A DNA stretch of 64,000 nt from Methylobacter marinus A45 (GCF_000383855.1 NZ_KB912877.1:2365479-2429478), one strand, 5' to 3'. Shown: positions 38,752 to 48,483, numbered from the stretch's first letter. The notes: a model not told the origin generated them from the letters alone. Translations and numbers: made by a program.

Positions 38752-40007
38752 TGAGTTTTTTTCAATTTAAAAATTTCACGCGCTGCGGCAACCAAGTCGT
38801 GTCTTTCGTTCTCGCCGGCTTCTCTGATTTGTATGCTGGGTGTGTGAATCAGCTTATTGGTCAAGCTGTGAGCAAGCCGATTCAGTACTTCTTCGGGTGG
38901 AATGCCATTTTTCAGTAGCGCTAACGCTTTTTGCAGGGCTTCATCACGTGTTCGTTCCGCTTGGCTGCGATAGTCTCGGATTGTCGACTGAGCGCCTTGT
39001 GACCGTAACCAGGCTAAAAAGTAGCCAACCTGCGTGTCGATGATTTCTTCTGCCTGTTCGGCCGCCTGGCGGCGCGAGTTCATGTTCTGGTCGATGGTAT
39101 TTTGCAGGTCGTCAATCGTGTAAAGATACACATCACTGAGTTGTTCGACTTCAGCTTCAATGTCGCGCGGAACAGCCAGATCCACCATGAATATAGGCTT
39201 GTGCTTGCGTTTTTTAATCGCGCTTTCAACGCGACCCTTGCCAAGAATGGGCAATTGACTGGCTGTCGATGAGATAACAATGTCCGCTTCGGCCAAGTGT
39301 GTGGGCAATTCGGATAAGGCAATGGCATAACCGTTAAACTGCGAAGCTAAGGTGTGAGCTTTATCATATGTGCGATTGGCAACAATAATGCGGCCTATGC
39401 CCTGTTGTGACAGGTGGCGAGCCGCCAATTCGATGGTTTCTCCAGCTCCGATCAGCAAGGCGGTCTGCTCGCTGAGCTTGTCAAAAATTTGCTGTGCCAA
39501 TTGGACTGCTGCAAAAGCGACCGAGACCGGGCTGGAACCGATGGCGGTATCGGTGCGGACTTTTTTGGCGGCTGAAAACGTGTGCTGAAATAATTTGCCT
39601 AACTGTTTACCTAAAGTTCCAGCTTCATAAGCGGTCTGGTAGGCCGTTTTCATTTGACCGAGAATTTGTGGTTCGCCTAGTATCATTGAATCCAGGCCGC
39701 ATGCTACCCGAAACATGTGTCGAATTAACTGACTATCAGTATGGCAGTAAAGGTAGGGTGTAAATTCAGCAGGATTAATGTTTCTGCTTTTGGCAACCCA
39801 ATCAATCAGGGTCTGTTTGTTTGCCGTGGTTGATTTGCAGTAAAACTCGGTTCGGTTACAGGTTGAAAGAATCGCGGCTTCACTGATGTCTTTCAGCTTC
39901 CATAGCTCCAATAGTGATGATCCCAGGATTTCGGCAGGGAATGCCAGGCGCTCCCGGATGGAAACCGGCGCGGTATTGTAATTAATCCCTACTGCAAGAA
40001 GTGTCAT
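38748..40007 (-). CDS. hemA: Glutamyl-tRNA reductase HemA
   Basis: A 419-residue NADPH enzyme that reduces Glu-tRNA to glutamate-1-semialdehyde, the first step of C5-pathway tetrapyrrole synthesis. The catalytic Cys50 is in [30 protein letters not shown] and the NADPH-binding [17 protein letters not shown] are conserved, and the C-terminal dimerisation helix is present. The gene is divergent from the TPR lipoprotein gene at 40.3 kb and overlaps prfA by four bases. Confidence 0.98.
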   Translation of the reverse strand: MTLLAVGINYNTAPVSIRERLAFPAEILGSSLLELWKLKDISEAAILSTCNRTEFYCKSTTANKQTLIDWVAKSRNINPAEFTPYLYCHTDSQLIRHMFRVACGLDSMILGEPQILGQMKTAYQTAYEAGTLGKQLGKLFQHTFSAAKKVRTDTAIGSSPVSVAFAAVQLAQQIFDKLSEQTALLIGAGETIELAARHLSQQGIGRIIVANRTYDKAHTLASQFNGYAIALSELPTHLAEADIVISSTASQLPILGKGRVESAIKKRKHKPIFMVDLAVPRDIEAEVEQLSDVYLYTIDDLQNTIDQNMNSRRQAAEQAEEIIDTQVGYFLAWLRSQGAQSTIRDYRSQAERTRDEALQKALALLKNGIPPEEVLNRLAHSLTNKLIHTPSIQIREAGENERHDLVAAAREIFKLKKTQ

Positions 40008-40305
40008 GGTGTTGATGGTTAAGAGTTAGTATATTTTATAACATTATAATAATATTTTTATACAGTGATCTTTTTATCCTGACGCTGACTTGGGCGGACA
40101 GGAACTTTGCTTTAGCCAGCGCGTCCACAGCTTTACAAGTTTACTGAGAGCCGATGGCGTTTAGGAAAATTCAAAGTATATTATGTGGATGTATTCTAAG
40201 AAATATAATAGCTTTATCCAAATGGAATAAATCAGCTGTCCGAATCAACTGGTTTTTCTGATAATCTATAGCTTATATGTATTGAGTGATAAATAGGACG
40301 ATTGC
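40008..40305. other. Divergent intergenic region between hemA and the TPR lipoprotein gene
   Basis: A 298-base gap. The part next to hemA (40025-40065) is very AT-rich with several TATA-like hexamers and should hold the hemA promoter. The rest has no open frame of note and no clear RNA structure. A ribosome site (AGGAC) lies about 10 bases before the GTG at 40306. Confidence 0.5.
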
Positions 40306-42048
40306 GTGGTAATTTTTAGATTGTTTTCAGTGCTAACTCTGGTCTTGCTTAATGGTTGCGCCGCACCCGCTAAACAAAATGCGCAGGAAGAATTCGTTAA
40401 GCCGGTCAGAATATCCCAGGTAAAGGGAGAGGGTCAGTCTAGCGATACAAAAACGGATATCGATCCTGACGTGCTGTATATGTTGTTGACGGCAGAGCTT
40501 GCGGGGCAAAGAGGGCAGTACGAGATTGCGCTGGAAGGCTATATGGAGGCCGCCAAGCGGGTCCAGGATCCGCGGTTTGCTGAAAGAGCTGCAAAGATTG
40601 CTATGTACATGAAAGATAGTGATAAAACGAAGGAGGCCATTTCCTTATGGCTGGCTCAGGATCCTGACAATATGACTGCCAGAAAAATTGCTGCATTATC
40701 AGCTTTAAGGTCAGGTGATAAACAAGCTGCTATTGAGCATTTGGATAAATTGCTGATTATTGACCCTGCCGGTTTTGAGAGTTCCATGCTGGAATTGGGG
40801 TCTGTGCTGGAAAAAGAGAATAAGGTTGCCTTTCAGTACGATGTGTTGGATTCATTGGTTTTGCGGCATCAGGACCAAGCTGTAATTTATTTTGTACAAT
40901 CATTATTAGCTATGCAAATGAAAAATAGTGATCTGGCTGAAATGAAGATACAGCAGGCCTTAGATGTACAGCCAGACTGGGATAAGGCACAGATATTTCA
41001 GGCCCAGATAGCCGTGTTTTCAGGTGAATTAAATAAAGCGGTTGCGCTTTTGGAGAAGGCTTCCGCTAAATATCCGGAAAACAACAAAATTAAAAAGCTG
41101 TTGGCTCAGGTTCTGATTAAAGAGGCAAAATACGAAGAGGCGGGAGATGTTTATCAAGCTGTGATCGCGGCAAATCCAAAAGATGCTGAAAGCCAGTTTG
41201 CCTTGGCATTGATAAATTTGCAATTGGACAGAGAGAGTAAGGCTGAGGAGATTTTCAAAAAACTAGTGGACCAGCCTGAGTGGCACTCTCAAGCTAGTTT
41301 CTATTTGGGAAAAATGGAAGAAAAGCGCGGGAATACCGAAAAGGCGCTGGCTTGGTTTGATAAAGTAAAGGATGGGCCGTTTGTCTTTGAGGCGGCAATT
41401 TCTGCAATTTCATTGCTAGCAAAAGATAATCAATTTAATGAAGCGAGCTCTCGATTAGATGTGTTGCAGAGTCAATTTCCAAAGCAAAAGCTACGCCTCA
41501 TTCTTATACAGGCAGAGCTGTACAGTCAGCAAAAGCGTTATGAGCAAGCATTTGATTTGTTAACTGATGCGTTGGCGATTATGCCTGATCAGAAAGAATT
41601 GTTATATAGCCGGGCATTGATGGCTGAGCGGCTCAATCAATTAGAAATATTAGAGGCCGATCTAAAGAAAATATTAAGCGAAGATCCTGATAATGCAGAA
41701 GCGCTAAATGCTTTGGGATATACCCTGGTGGAGAAAACTGATCGTTATGCAGAAGCGGAGAAATATCTGGAGCAAGCGCTCAGGCTGAAGCCTGATGAGG
41801 CAGTGATCATGGATAGCTATGGGTGGTTGAAGTTCAAGCAGGGAGATGTCAAGCAAGCTTTGCTTTATCTTCAGCAGGCATACGACAAGCGGCAGGAGGG
41901 CGAGATAGCTGCGCATCTTGCTGAAGTTTTATGGTTTATGAACAGAAAGGTTGAGGCCAGGAAAATATTTACTAAAGCAATTAAAGATGCACCCAAAGAT
42001 GAAAGTCTATTGGATTTTCAAAAAAGAATATTAAATGCTGCGGAATAA
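40306..42048 (+). CDS. Tetratricopeptide-repeat outer-membrane lipoprotein
   Basis: A 580-residue protein with a signal peptide and lipobox (LLNGCAAP, Cys18). At least eight tetratricopeptide-like units follow, for example AELAGQRGQYEIALEGYMEA, LLYSRALMAERLNQLEILEA and DSYGWLKFKQGDVKQALLYL; the last resembles the C-terminal TPR pair of this family. TPR lipoproteins commonly lie directly before lolB in gammaproteobacteria, as here (2-base gap). A scaffold role at the envelope is likely, but no partner is shown by the sequence. The GTG at 40306 is the only start that gives the signal peptide. Confidence 0.88.
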   Translation: MVIFRLFSVLTLVLLNGCAAPAKQNAQEEFVKPVRISQVKGEGQSSDTKTDIDPDVLYMLLTAELAGQRGQYEIALEGYMEAAKRVQDPRFAERAAKIAMYMKDSDKTKEAISLWLAQDPDNMTARKIAALSALRSGDKQAAIEHLDKLLIIDPAGFESSMLELGSVLEKENKVAFQYDVLDSLVLRHQDQAVIYFVQSLLAMQMKNSDLAEMKIQQALDVQPDWDKAQIFQAQIAVFSGELNKAVALLEKASAKYPENNKIKKLLAQVLIKEAKYEEAGDVYQAVIAANPKDAESQFALALINLQLDRESKAEEIFKKLVDQPEWHSQASFYLGKMEEKRGNTEKALAWFDKVKDGPFVFEAAISAISLLAKDNQFNEASSRLDVLQSQFPKQKLRLILIQAELYSQQKRYEQAFDLLTDALAIMPDQKELLYSRALMAERLNQLEILEADLKKILSEDPDNAEALNALGYTLVEKTDRYAEAEKYLEQALRLKPDEAVIMDSYGWLKFKQGDVKQALLYLQQAYDKRQEGEIAAHLAEVLWFMNRKVEARKIFTKAIKDAPKDESLLDFQKRILNAAE

Positions 42049-42050
42049 TC

Positions 42051-42644
42051 GTGTCATATTTTAAGGGAAAACTGCTTGTTTTCAGTTGCCTGGTTTTTCT
42101 GATGCCGTCTTGTACGGTTGTGCCTGTCGAGCCTGGTGCATATTATTCAAGAGCTGCAAAAGCACATCTTTATGAGCTAAAGCAATGGGCATTTGATGGG
42201 CGGTTGGCGGTATCCGGGGTGAATGATTCTTGGTCGGCAAATATAAGTTGGGTGCACGCTCCGGGCGAGGATAAGATAAGGTTATCTGGGCCTTTAGGGC
42301 AGGGCGCCATGTATATTCGGTTACTAGATGACTTCGTTATTTTAGATCGTGGTGATGGTAAGGTGGAATCTTCGGCGCATTCGGAAGAGTTTATTAATCA
42401 ACAGTTGGGCATGTTTGTGCCTGTGCATTCATTGCGTTATTGGGTGGTTGGTTTGCCCGAGCCTTCCAGAAAATTTGAGGAGACCGGTAATGGTTTTAAG
42501 CAGGCAGGTTGGCAAAGTGAATATAAAGAAATGCAGCGTGCCAGCGATGAAATTATGCCGCGCAAAATTACAATAACGAATAATCAGGTCAAGTTAAAGT
42601 TAATCGTAGATCAATGGAATTTAAATGACGCAAAAGCAAAGTAG
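42051..42644 (+). CDS. lolB: Outer-membrane lipoprotein receptor LolB
   Basis: A 197-residue LolB that takes lipoproteins from LolA and inserts them into the outer membrane. A lipobox (MPSC, Cys21) follows the signal peptide. The LolB blocks WAFDGRLAVSGVNDSWSANISW, DKIRLSGPLGQGAMYIRLL and LRYWVVGLPEPSRKFEE are clear. The GTG start lies two bases after the TPR gene's stop, and the gene overlaps ispE by 20 bases. The order lolB-ispE-tRNA-Gln-prs-rplY-pth is standard in gammaproteobacteria. Confidence 0.95.
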   Translation: MSYFKGKLLVFSCLVFLMPSCTVVPVEPGAYYSRAAKAHLYELKQWAFDGRLAVSGVNDSWSANISWVHAPGEDKIRLSGPLGQGAMYIRLLDDFVILDRGDGKVESSAHSEEFINQQLGMFVPVHSLRYWVVGLPEPSRKFEETGNGFKQAGWQSEYKEMQRASDEIMPRKITITNNQVKLKLIVDQWNLNDAKAK

Positions 42645-43506
42645 TCAGTCCGCATGGGCGGAGAGATGGCCTGCGCCGGCAAAAATCAATTTAATGTTGA
42701 GAATTATTGGTCAAAGAGATGATGGATATCATTTATTGCAGACCGTGTTTCAGTTTGTGGATTTATGCGATTGGATAACATTTCATTCAGTTGATAACGA
42801 ACGAGTGAGTTTGTATAAAGCGATCCCCGGTGTTCCAGAAGAAGATGATTTAACGATTAGAGCGGCCAATCTGCTAAAAGCAGAAACCGGGTATGCTCGT
42901 GGAGTATGCATTCAAGTAGAAAAAAATTTGCCTATGGGAGGGGGGTTGGGTGGTGGCAGTTCTGATGCGGCTACTACTTTAATTGTACTGAATGAGTTGT
43001 GGGGGCTAAGGTTACCAGCTGACAAATTAATGAAATTAGGGTTGTCCTTGGGTGCGGACGTGCCAGCGTTTTTGTATGGATATTCTTCATGGGCGGAAGG
43101 GGTTGGTGAAAGGCTTGAAAAAATAAATATCCCAGAACAATGGGTTGTTATTATTAAACCTGATTGTCATGTGAATACAAAAGAAATATTTTTGGCAAAA
43201 GATTTGACACGGAATAGCAAATCGATCACAATAAACGACTTTATAGCAGGTCAGCACCAAAATGATTGTCTTGATGCTGTCCGTAAGCGTTACCAGTCTG
43301 TTAAAGATGCTTTGGTTGATTTGTCTAGATATTCTGAGGCAAGGCTAACCGGGACGGGGGCTTGTGTTTTTGCACTGTTTGATTCGGAAATTGCTGCGAT
43401 CAGTGCCTGTGATTCTCTTCGAGATAAGTGGCAGGTCTATCTGGCTAAAGGGGTCAATGAGTCGCCTTTGTTTTCAAAGCTGAAGTTTGGTAAGTATATA
43501 TCTTGA
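42625..43506 (+). CDS. ispE: 4-diphosphocytidyl-2-C-methyl-D-erythritol kinase IspE
   Basis: A 293-residue GHMP kinase that phosphorylates the cytidyl-methylerythritol intermediate of the MEP isoprenoid pathway. PAPAKINLMLRIIGQRDDGY is the N-terminal signature, LPMGGGLGGGSSDAATTL the ATP loop (about 98-115), and ARLTGTGACVFALF the third GHMP motif. It overlaps lolB by 20 bases. Base composition is visibly more AT-rich than the first 7 kb, shared with its neighbours. Confidence 0.97.
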   Translation: MTQKQSSQSAWAERWPAPAKINLMLRIIGQRDDGYHLLQTVFQFVDLCDWITFHSVDNERVSLYKAIPGVPEEDDLTIRAANLLKAETGYARGVCIQVEKNLPMGGGLGGGSSDAATTLIVLNELWGLRLPADKLMKLGLSLGADVPAFLYGYSSWAEGVGERLEKINIPEQWVVIIKPDCHVNTKEIFLAKDLTRNSKSITINDFIAGQHQNDCLDAVRKRYQSVKDALVDLSRYSEARLTGTGACVFALFDSEIAAISACDSLRDKWQVYLAKGVNESPLFSKLKFGKYIS

Positions 43507-43510
43507 TTAT

Positions 43511-43585
43511 TGGGCCGTCGCCAAGCGGTAAGGCACGGGGTTTTGATCTCCGCATACCAAGGTTCGAATCCTTGCGGCCCAGCCA
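43511..43585 (+). tRNA. trnQ: tRNA-Gln (TTG)
   Basis: A complete cloverleaf of 75 bases including the encoded CCA. Acceptor TGGGCCG pairs with CGGCCCA, the D-arm is GCC...GGC, the anticodon stem CGGGG/CTCCG holds loop TTTTGAT with anticodon TTG, and the T-loop is GGTTCGAATCC. It stands alone between ispE and prs, its usual place in this gene order. Confidence 0.97.
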
Positions 43586-43626
43586 TTTACCTCCGCTAAG
43601 TTAAATTTCAGTTTGGGAGTGCTTGA

Positions 43627-44580
43627 ATGAGTGACACCTCTATGATGGTGTTTTCTGGAAATGCTAACCTGGCTTTGTCTGAAGGGATAGTTAGAAAGCT
43701 CAATATGCGCCTCGGCATGGCTACCGTCGGTAGATTTAGCGACGGTGAGGTTGCGGTAGAGATAGAGGAAAATGTCCGTGGTAAAGATGTTTTCGTCATT
43801 CAGCCCACCTGTTCTCCTACCAATGAAAACTTAATGGAATTGCTAGTGATGATTGATGCGCTCAAGAGAGCGTCCGCATCACGGATTACCGCTGTCATGC
43901 CTTATTATGGCTATGCACGGCAGGATAGGAGGTCTCGGTCAGCGCGAGTGCCTATTAGTGCTAAGCTGGTTGCTAAAATGATTGAGCAGGCGGGTGCAAG
44001 TAGGGTATTGACTGTTGATTTGCACGCTGACCAGATTCAGGGTTTTTTTGATATACCAGTTGATAACGTATATTCATCGCCTATTCTCCTTGGTGATGTT
44101 TGGCGGCAGAAGTATAAGGACTTGATTGTGGTCTCGCCGGATGTGGGTGGCGTGGTTAGGGCGCGTGCGCTGGCTAAGCGACTGGATGATGCGGATTTAG
44201 CAATTATTGATAAACGCAGACCAAAAGCTAATGTTGCGGAGGTTATGCATATTATCGGTGATGTTAATGGGCGCACTTGTGTCTTGATTGATGATTTGGT
44301 TGATACTGCAGGGACTCTGTGTCATGCGGCGGATGCACTGAAAAAGCATGGGGCAATAAAAGTGGTTGCTTACTGTACGCATGCGGTTCTTTCTGGGAAG
44401 GCTATGAAAAATCTCTATGGTTCAGAGCTTGATGAGTTGGTGGTTACTGATACTATACCATTGAGTGAAGAGGCTATTAGCCTGGGAAAGATAAGGCAGT
44501 TGAGTGTTGCTGAGATGTTGGCTGAAACTATTAGGCGCATAGCGGTGGGTGAGTCAGTCAGTTCGCTTTATGTAGATTGA
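43627..44580 (+). CDS. prs: Ribose-phosphate pyrophosphokinase
   Basis: A 317-residue class I PRPP synthetase that makes PRPP for nucleotides, histidine, tryptophan and NAD. The start [20 protein letters not shown], the flexible loop [18 protein letters not shown], the metal-binding [13 protein letters not shown] and the ribose-5-phosphate loop [13 protein letters not shown] are all present. The ATG at 43627 is preceded by GGGAG. It follows tRNA-Gln by 41 bases. Confidence 0.98.
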   Translation: MSDTSMMVFSGNANLALSEGIVRKLNMRLGMATVGRFSDGEVAVEIEENVRGKDVFVIQPTCSPTNENLMELLVMIDALKRASASRITAVMPYYGYARQDRRSRSARVPISAKLVAKMIEQAGASRVLTVDLHADQIQGFFDIPVDNVYSSPILLGDVWRQKYKDLIVVSPDVGGVVRARALAKRLDDADLAIIDKRRPKANVAEVMHIIGDVNGRTCVLIDDLVDTAGTLCHAADALKKHGAIKVVAYCTHAVLSGKAMKNLYGSELDELVVTDTIPLSEEAISLGKIRQLSVAEMLAETIRRIAVGESVSSLYVD

Positions 44581-44624
44581 TATAATTTTTTTGTGCTTGA
44601 GAAGGCGCGGAGTTGAGAGGAAAA

Positions 44625-45242
44625 ATGTCTAACGTATTTGAGTTTGTTGCCGAAAGTCGTAAGCAGTCAGGTAAAAACGCAGCTAGAAGCGTGCGTCGTC
44701 AAGGTAATGTGCCTGCGGTAATATACGGTGGGCATGGTGAGCCTCAAATGTTGGTGTTGAGTCATAATGAGGTTGTCAAGCATCTTGCTCATGAGGCGGT
44801 TTATTCACATGTTCTTGATGTTACAATCGATGGAAAGAAAGAGAAGGCTATTTTAAAAGGTGTTCAGCGTCATCCTGCTAAAGTTCAGGTTTTGCACTTG
44901 GATTTTATGCGTGTCAGCATGTCGGAATCTCTAAAGGTGCATGTTCCTTTGCATTTTATCAACGAAGATACTTCCGTTGGTGGAAAGAAGGGCGGGGTTG
45001 CTACTCATTCAATGGTTGACGTGGAAGTGTCATGCTTACCTGCGGCTCTGCCAGAGTATATTGAGGTGAATCTGGCAAATTTAGATATTGGCGAGTCGGT
45101 TCATCTTTCTGATCTGGTTTTGCCGGCAGGTGTGGAAATTATTGCGTTGGCGCAAGGTCCGGAGCACGATCTTCCTGTTGTATCGATGATGGCTTCAAAA
45201 ACCAGTAAGGAAGAAGAAGTTTCTGAAGAGGCTTCAGAATAA
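44625..45242 (+). CDS. rplY: 50S ribosomal protein L25, long (CTC/TL5) form
   Basis: A 205-residue L25 that binds 5S rRNA. The N-terminal 5S-binding domain (FEFVAESRKQSGKNAARSVR, VPAVIYGG) is followed by the extra C-terminal beta domain of general stress protein CTC (VDVEVSCLPAALPEYIEVNL), and an acidic tail (SKEEEVSEEASE). E. coli L25 is only 94 residues; the long form is usual outside the enterics. The ATG at 44625 with GAGAGG upstream is preferred over a TTG four codons earlier. pth follows after four bases. Confidence 0.96.
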   Translation: MSNVFEFVAESRKQSGKNAARSVRRQGNVPAVIYGGHGEPQMLVLSHNEVVKHLAHEAVYSHVLDVTIDGKKEKAILKGVQRHPAKVQVLHLDFMRVSMSESLKVHVPLHFINEDTSVGGKKGGVATHSMVDVEVSCLPAALPEYIEVNLANLDIGESVHLSDLVLPAGVEIIALAQGPEHDLPVVSMMASKTSKEEEVSEEASE

Positions 45243-45246
45243 GAAA

Positions 45247-45813
45247 GTGATTAAGCTTATAGTTGGCCTGGGAAATCCGGGGCGGCAATACGAAAAAACC
45301 CGGCATAATGCTGGGTTTTTGTTTTTAGATGTTCTGGCTTCTGAGTTGGGGTGTGTTTGGTTAAATGAACCTAGGTTTCAGGGGATGTTTTCAGAGGCTC
45401 TTATTGCTGCTGAAAAGGTAATGCTTTTAAAGCCGGGTGTCTTTATGAATCTTAGCGGACAATCTGTAGGTAAGGTTGCGCGGTATTATAAGTTGGCTGC
45501 AGAAGAGATTCTGGTTGTTCATGATGAGTTAGACTTGAACGCTGGTATTGTAAGGCTTAAGGCTGGTGGTGGTCATGGTGGTCATAATGGGTTAAAAGAT
45601 ATTATGGCTCATCTGGGCTCGAAAGATTTTTATCGATTGAGAATAGGCATTGGTCGTCCTGTAGTTGGATGCGCTGTTGTTGACTATGTGTTGTCAGTCC
45701 CCTCAAAAAATGAATGGGGATTAATTAAATCTGCAATTGATTTAAGCATTAATTATGTAGATAAACTGGTCGTTGGTGATATGGCGACAGTAATGAATGG
45801 TTTGCATTCATAA
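45247..45813 (+). CDS. pth: Peptidyl-tRNA hydrolase
   Basis: A 188-residue Pth that releases tRNA from prematurely dropped peptidyl-tRNA. The signature IVGLGNPGRQYEKTRHNAGF holds the catalytic His (about 20). The Asn in FMNLSGQSV, the Asp in VVHDELDL and GGGHGGHNGLKDI are the other active-site parts. It starts with GTG at 45247, four bases after rplY. A promoter for the tRNA-tuf operon begins 22 bases after its stop. Confidence 0.97.
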   Translation: MIKLIVGLGNPGRQYEKTRHNAGFLFLDVLASELGCVWLNEPRFQGMFSEALIAAEKVMLLKPGVFMNLSGQSVGKVARYYKLAAEEILVVHDELDLNAGIVRLKAGGGHGGHNGLKDIMAHLGSKDFYRLRIGIGRPVVGCAVVDYVLSVPSKNEWGLIKSAIDLSINYVDKLVVGDMATVMNGLHS

Positions 45814-45834
45814 GTAATAAACTTAAATAAATAG

Positions 45835-45863
45835 TTGACAGATTATCTTTCTTGCAAGATAAT
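45835..45863 (+). promoter_or_regulatory. Promoter of the tRNA-tuf-secE-nusG operon with an internal inverted repeat
   Basis: A perfect -35 (TTGACA, 45835-45840) and a good -10 (GATAAT, 45858-45863) are 17 bases apart, giving a start about 13 bases before tRNA-Tyr. ATTATCTT (45842-45849) and AAGATAAT (45856-45863) are exact inverted copies that fill the spacer and overlap the -10. Confidence 0.85.
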
Positions 45864-45882
45864 AGTCAGCTTATCCGATATC

Positions 45883-45967
45883 GGAGGGGTTCCCGAGCGG
45901 CCAAAGGGATCAGACTGTAAATCTGCCGGTTCTACCTTCGGAGGTTCGAATCCTCCCCCCTCCACCA
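45883..45967 (+). tRNA. trnY: tRNA-Tyr (GTA)
   Basis: An 85-base class II tRNA with a long variable arm and encoded CCA. Acceptor GGAGGGG pairs with CCCCTCC, the anticodon loop is ACTGTAAAT with anticodon GTA, and the T-loop is GGTTCGAATCC. First gene of a Tyr-Gly-Thr-tuf-Trp transcript. Confidence 0.97.
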
Positions 45968-45985
45968 TCTATTTATAAGAAATCT

Positions 45986-46059
45986 GCGGGTGTAGTTCAA
46001 TGGTAGAACTCCAGCCTTCCAAGCTGATCACGTGGGTTCGATTCCCATCACCCGCTCCA
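45986..46059 (+). tRNA. trnG: tRNA-Gly (TCC)
   Basis: A 74-base cloverleaf including CCA. Acceptor GCGGGTG pairs with CACCCGC, the anticodon loop CTTCCAA carries TCC, and the T-arm is GTGGGTTCGATTCCCAT. It lies 18 bases after tRNA-Tyr. Confidence 0.96.
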
Positions 46060-46074
46060 AATTTTCTGTGACAG

Positions 46075-46150
46075 GCCCATATAGCTCAGTAGGTAGAGCA
46101 CTTTCTTGGTAAGGAAGAGGTCACCGGTTCAAATCCGGTTATGGGCTCCA
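46075..46150 (+). tRNA. trnT: tRNA-Thr (GGT)
   Basis: A 76-base cloverleaf including CCA. Acceptor GCCCATA pairs with TATGGGC, the anticodon stem CTTTC/GGAAG holds loop TTGGTAA with anticodon GGT, and the T-arm is ACCGGTTCAAATCCGGT. It lies 31 bases before the first tuf gene. Confidence 0.97.
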
Positions 46151-46181
46151 GTTGTAGTGTTGATTGTTAAAGGTGTATTTA

Positions 46182-47372
46182 ATGGCTAAAGAAAAATTTT
46201 CACGTAGCAAGCCACATGTAAACGTAGGCACCATCGGTCACGTTGATCATGGCAAAACCACACTGACAGCAGCCTTGACTAAAGTAATGGCTGAATTGCA
46301 AGGTGGAGAAGTCAAAGCCTTTGATCAGATTGATAATGCACCTGAAGAAAGAGCGCGTGGTATTACTATTGCCACTTCGCACGTAGAATATGAATCAGCT
46401 ACGCGACACTATGCGCATGTGGATTGTCCGGGCCATGCTGACTATGTGAAGAATATGATTACCGGTGCAGCGCAAATGGATGGCGCTATTCTGGTTTGTT
46501 CGGCTGCAGACGGTCCCATGCCGCAAACCAGAGAGCACATTCTGTTGTCCAGACAGGTTGGCGTGCCTTACATCGTGGTCTTCCTGAACAAGGCGGACAT
46601 GGTTGATGATGCGGAGTTGATTGAACTGGTTGAAATGGAAATCAGGGAATTGCTGGATATGTATGAGTTCCCTGGCGATGATACACCGATTATCGTAGGT
46701 TCTGCATTAAAAGCCTTGGAAGGTGATGCCAGTGAAATTGGTGTGCCCTCGGTTATTAAATTGGTGGAAGCGCTGGATAGCTATATTCCTGAGCCGGAAA
46801 GAGCGGTAGATGGTGCGTTTCTGATGCCGATCGAAGATGTATTCTCAATTTCAGGTCGGGGTACGGTAGTAACCGGTCGTGTTGAGCGTGGCATTATCAA
46901 AGTAGGGCAGGAAGTTGAAATTGTCGGTATCAGACCGACCGTTACCACGACCTGTACCGGTGTTGAGATGTTCCGTAAATTGCTGGATCAAGGGCAGGCG
47001 GGTGATAACGTCGGTGTGTTGTTAAGAGGCACAAAAAGAGATGAAGTGGAGCGGGGGCAGGTGTTGGCGCATAAAGGCACCATCAAGCCACATTCGCACT
47101 TCAATGCAGAAATTTACGTTCTGTCCAAAGATGAGGGCGGTCGCCATACGCCATTTTTTAATGGATACCGTCCACAGTTCTATTTCAGAACCACGGATGT
47201 GACTGGGGCGGTTACGTTGCCAGAAGGTGTGGAAATGGTCATGCCTGGCGATAACATCGCTGTTGAAGTGAAACTGATTTCACCAATTGCGATGGAGGAA
47301 GGTTTGCGTTTCGCTATTCGTGAAGGCGGGCGTACCGTAGGTGCGGGCGTCGTTTCATCAATAGTTGAATAA
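46182..47372 (+). CDS. tuf: Elongation factor Tu (copy 1, tRNA-linked)
   Basis: A 396-residue EF-Tu that carries aminoacyl-tRNA to the ribosome. G motifs are GHVDHGKTT (19-27), [12 protein letters not shown] and [16 protein letters not shown] starts the domain. The ATG at 46182 gives [10 protein letters not shown]; six extra in-frame codons upstream (to 46164) are rejected. It is nearly identical to the second copy at 62479: the only differences I see are the third base of codon 2 and the last few codons (SSIVE here, SSIIE there). It is co-transcribed with three upstream tRNAs and tRNA-Trp downstream. Confidence 0.99.
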   Translation: MAKEKFSRSKPHVNVGTIGHVDHGKTTLTAALTKVMAELQGGEVKAFDQIDNAPEERARGITIATSHVEYESATRHYAHVDCPGHADYVKNMITGAAQMDGAILVCSAADGPMPQTREHILLSRQVGVPYIVVFLNKADMVDDAELIELVEMEIRELLDMYEFPGDDTPIIVGSALKALEGDASEIGVPSVIKLVEALDSYIPEPERAVDGAFLMPIEDVFSISGRGTVVTGRVERGIIKVGQEVEIVGIRPTVTTTCTGVEMFRKLLDQGQAGDNVGVLLRGTKRDEVERGQVLAHKGTIKPHSHFNAEIYVLSKDEGGRHTPFFNGYRPQFYFRTTDVTGAVTLPEGVEMVMPGDNIAVEVKLISPIAMEEGLRFAIREGGRTVGAGVVSSIVE

Positions 47373-47421
47373 TATTTCAAATTAGTATAATATTGCGGCT
47401 TGTGTAAATTTTCTCTGAATT

Positions 47422-47497
47422 AGGTCAGTAGCTCAATTGGTAGAGTAGCGGTCTCCAAAACCGCGGGTTGGGGGTTCGAGACCCTCCTGGCCTGCCA
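47422..47497 (+). tRNA. trnW: tRNA-Trp (CCA)
   Basis: A 76-base cloverleaf including CCA. Acceptor AGGTCAG pairs with CTGGCCT (one G-T), the anticodon stem GCGGT/ACCGC holds loop CTCCAAA with anticodon CCA, and the T-arm is GGGGGTTCGAGACCCTC. It lies between tuf and secE, the usual place in gammaproteobacteria. Confidence 0.97.
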
Positions 47498-47545
47498 TTC
47501 AGGTTAAAACATATCAATATATTCATTTCCATAATTAAGTAATAC

Positions 47546-47923
47546 ATGAATACTCAGGCAGAAGCAACGACGTCAGTCCTTGATGTTGTTAAGCAGGTCT
47601 TATCCGTCGTCTTTGTGGCTGCTGGGGTGGCTGCATTCTATTATTTCTCGGAGATTCAGCTCTTGTATAGAGTGTTGGGTCTGCTAGCCGTAGTGGTAAT
47701 AGTGTTGGGCATCATGCTTACTACTGATGCTGGGCGAAACGTTTGGGCATTCGTGCTGGAATCCAAGCAAGAAGTCAGAAAGGTTGTGTGGCCTACTCGC
47801 GAAGAAACAATGCGCACTACCTTGTTGGTATTTGCGATGGTATTTATTGTGGGCTTGATTTTGTGGTTGCTGGACATGTTCCTGTTTTGGGGTGTGCGTC
47901 TTTTAACTGGTCAAGGGGGATAG
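47546..47923 (+). CDS. secE: Preprotein translocase subunit SecE
   Basis: A 125-residue SecE of the three-helix type. Two N-terminal membrane helices ([35 protein letters not shown]) precede the conserved amphipathic helix and cytoplasmic turn ([20 protein letters not shown]) and the final helix ([20 protein letters not shown]). It clamps SecY in the inner-membrane translocon. nusG follows with a one-base gap. Confidence 0.97.
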   Translation: MNTQAEATTSVLDVVKQVLSVVFVAAGVAAFYYFSEIQLLYRVLGLLAVVVIVLGIMLTTDAGRNVWAFVLESKQEVRKVVWPTREETMRTTLLVFAMVFIVGLILWLLDMFLFWGVRLLTGQGG

Positions 47924-47924
47924 G

Positions 47925-48458
47925 ATGGCACTTCGCTGGTATGTTGTGCATGCATACTCAAACTTTGAAAATAAAGTTAAGCAAGCATTAGAAGAGCGAA
48001 TAAAAAGGGAAGGCTTGGAGCAGTATTTTGGAAAGATTCTAGTGCCCACCGAAGAGGTGGTGGAAATGCGGATGGGTCAGCAGCGTAAAAGTGAAAGAAA
48101 ATTTTTCCCTGGATACGTTCTTGTTCAGATGGAGTTGACTGATGAAACTTGGCATTTGGTGAGAGACGTTCCGAGAGTGCTGGGATTTATTGGGGGGACC
48201 TCAGATCGACCGGCTCCTATCTCAGAGAGAGAAGCTATGTCTATACTCAACAGAGTTGAAGAAGGCGTAAATAAACCACGACCTAAGATTCTGTTTGAGG
48301 TTGGTGAAGTGATTAGGGTAATCGACGGGCCATTTAAGGATTTTAATGGTGTGGTTGAAGAAGTTAATTACGAAAAAAGCAAATTAAAGATATCGGTGCT
48401 CATTTTTGGTCGCTCAACGTCTGTTGAACTTGATTTTGGGCAAGTTGAAAAAACCTAA
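47925..48458 (+). CDS. nusG: Transcription termination/antitermination factor NusG
   Basis: A 177-residue NusG that binds RNA polymerase and links it to Rho or to the ribosome. The NGN domain starts [20 protein letters not shown] and includes [20 protein letters not shown]; the C-terminal KOW domain holds [17 protein letters not shown]. It is followed after 25 bases by a strong hairpin-T-run, so expression of the rplK operon may be separated from secE-nusG. Confidence 0.98.
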   Translation: MALRWYVVHAYSNFENKVKQALEERIKREGLEQYFGKILVPTEEVVEMRMGQQRKSERKFFPGYVLVQMELTDETWHLVRDVPRVLGFIGGTSDRPAPISEREAMSILNRVEEGVNKPRPKILFEVGEVIRVIDGPFKDFNGVVEEVNYEKSKLKISVLIFGRSTSVELDFGQVEKT

Positions 48459-48483
48459 TTGCTAGTCGGCGGTTAGTATCTAC

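Noticed and set aside
46164..46181. An upstream in-frame start for the first tuf gene
   Set aside because: The second tuf copy and the family start at MAKEKF; the extra codons lie in the spacer after tRNA-Thr.
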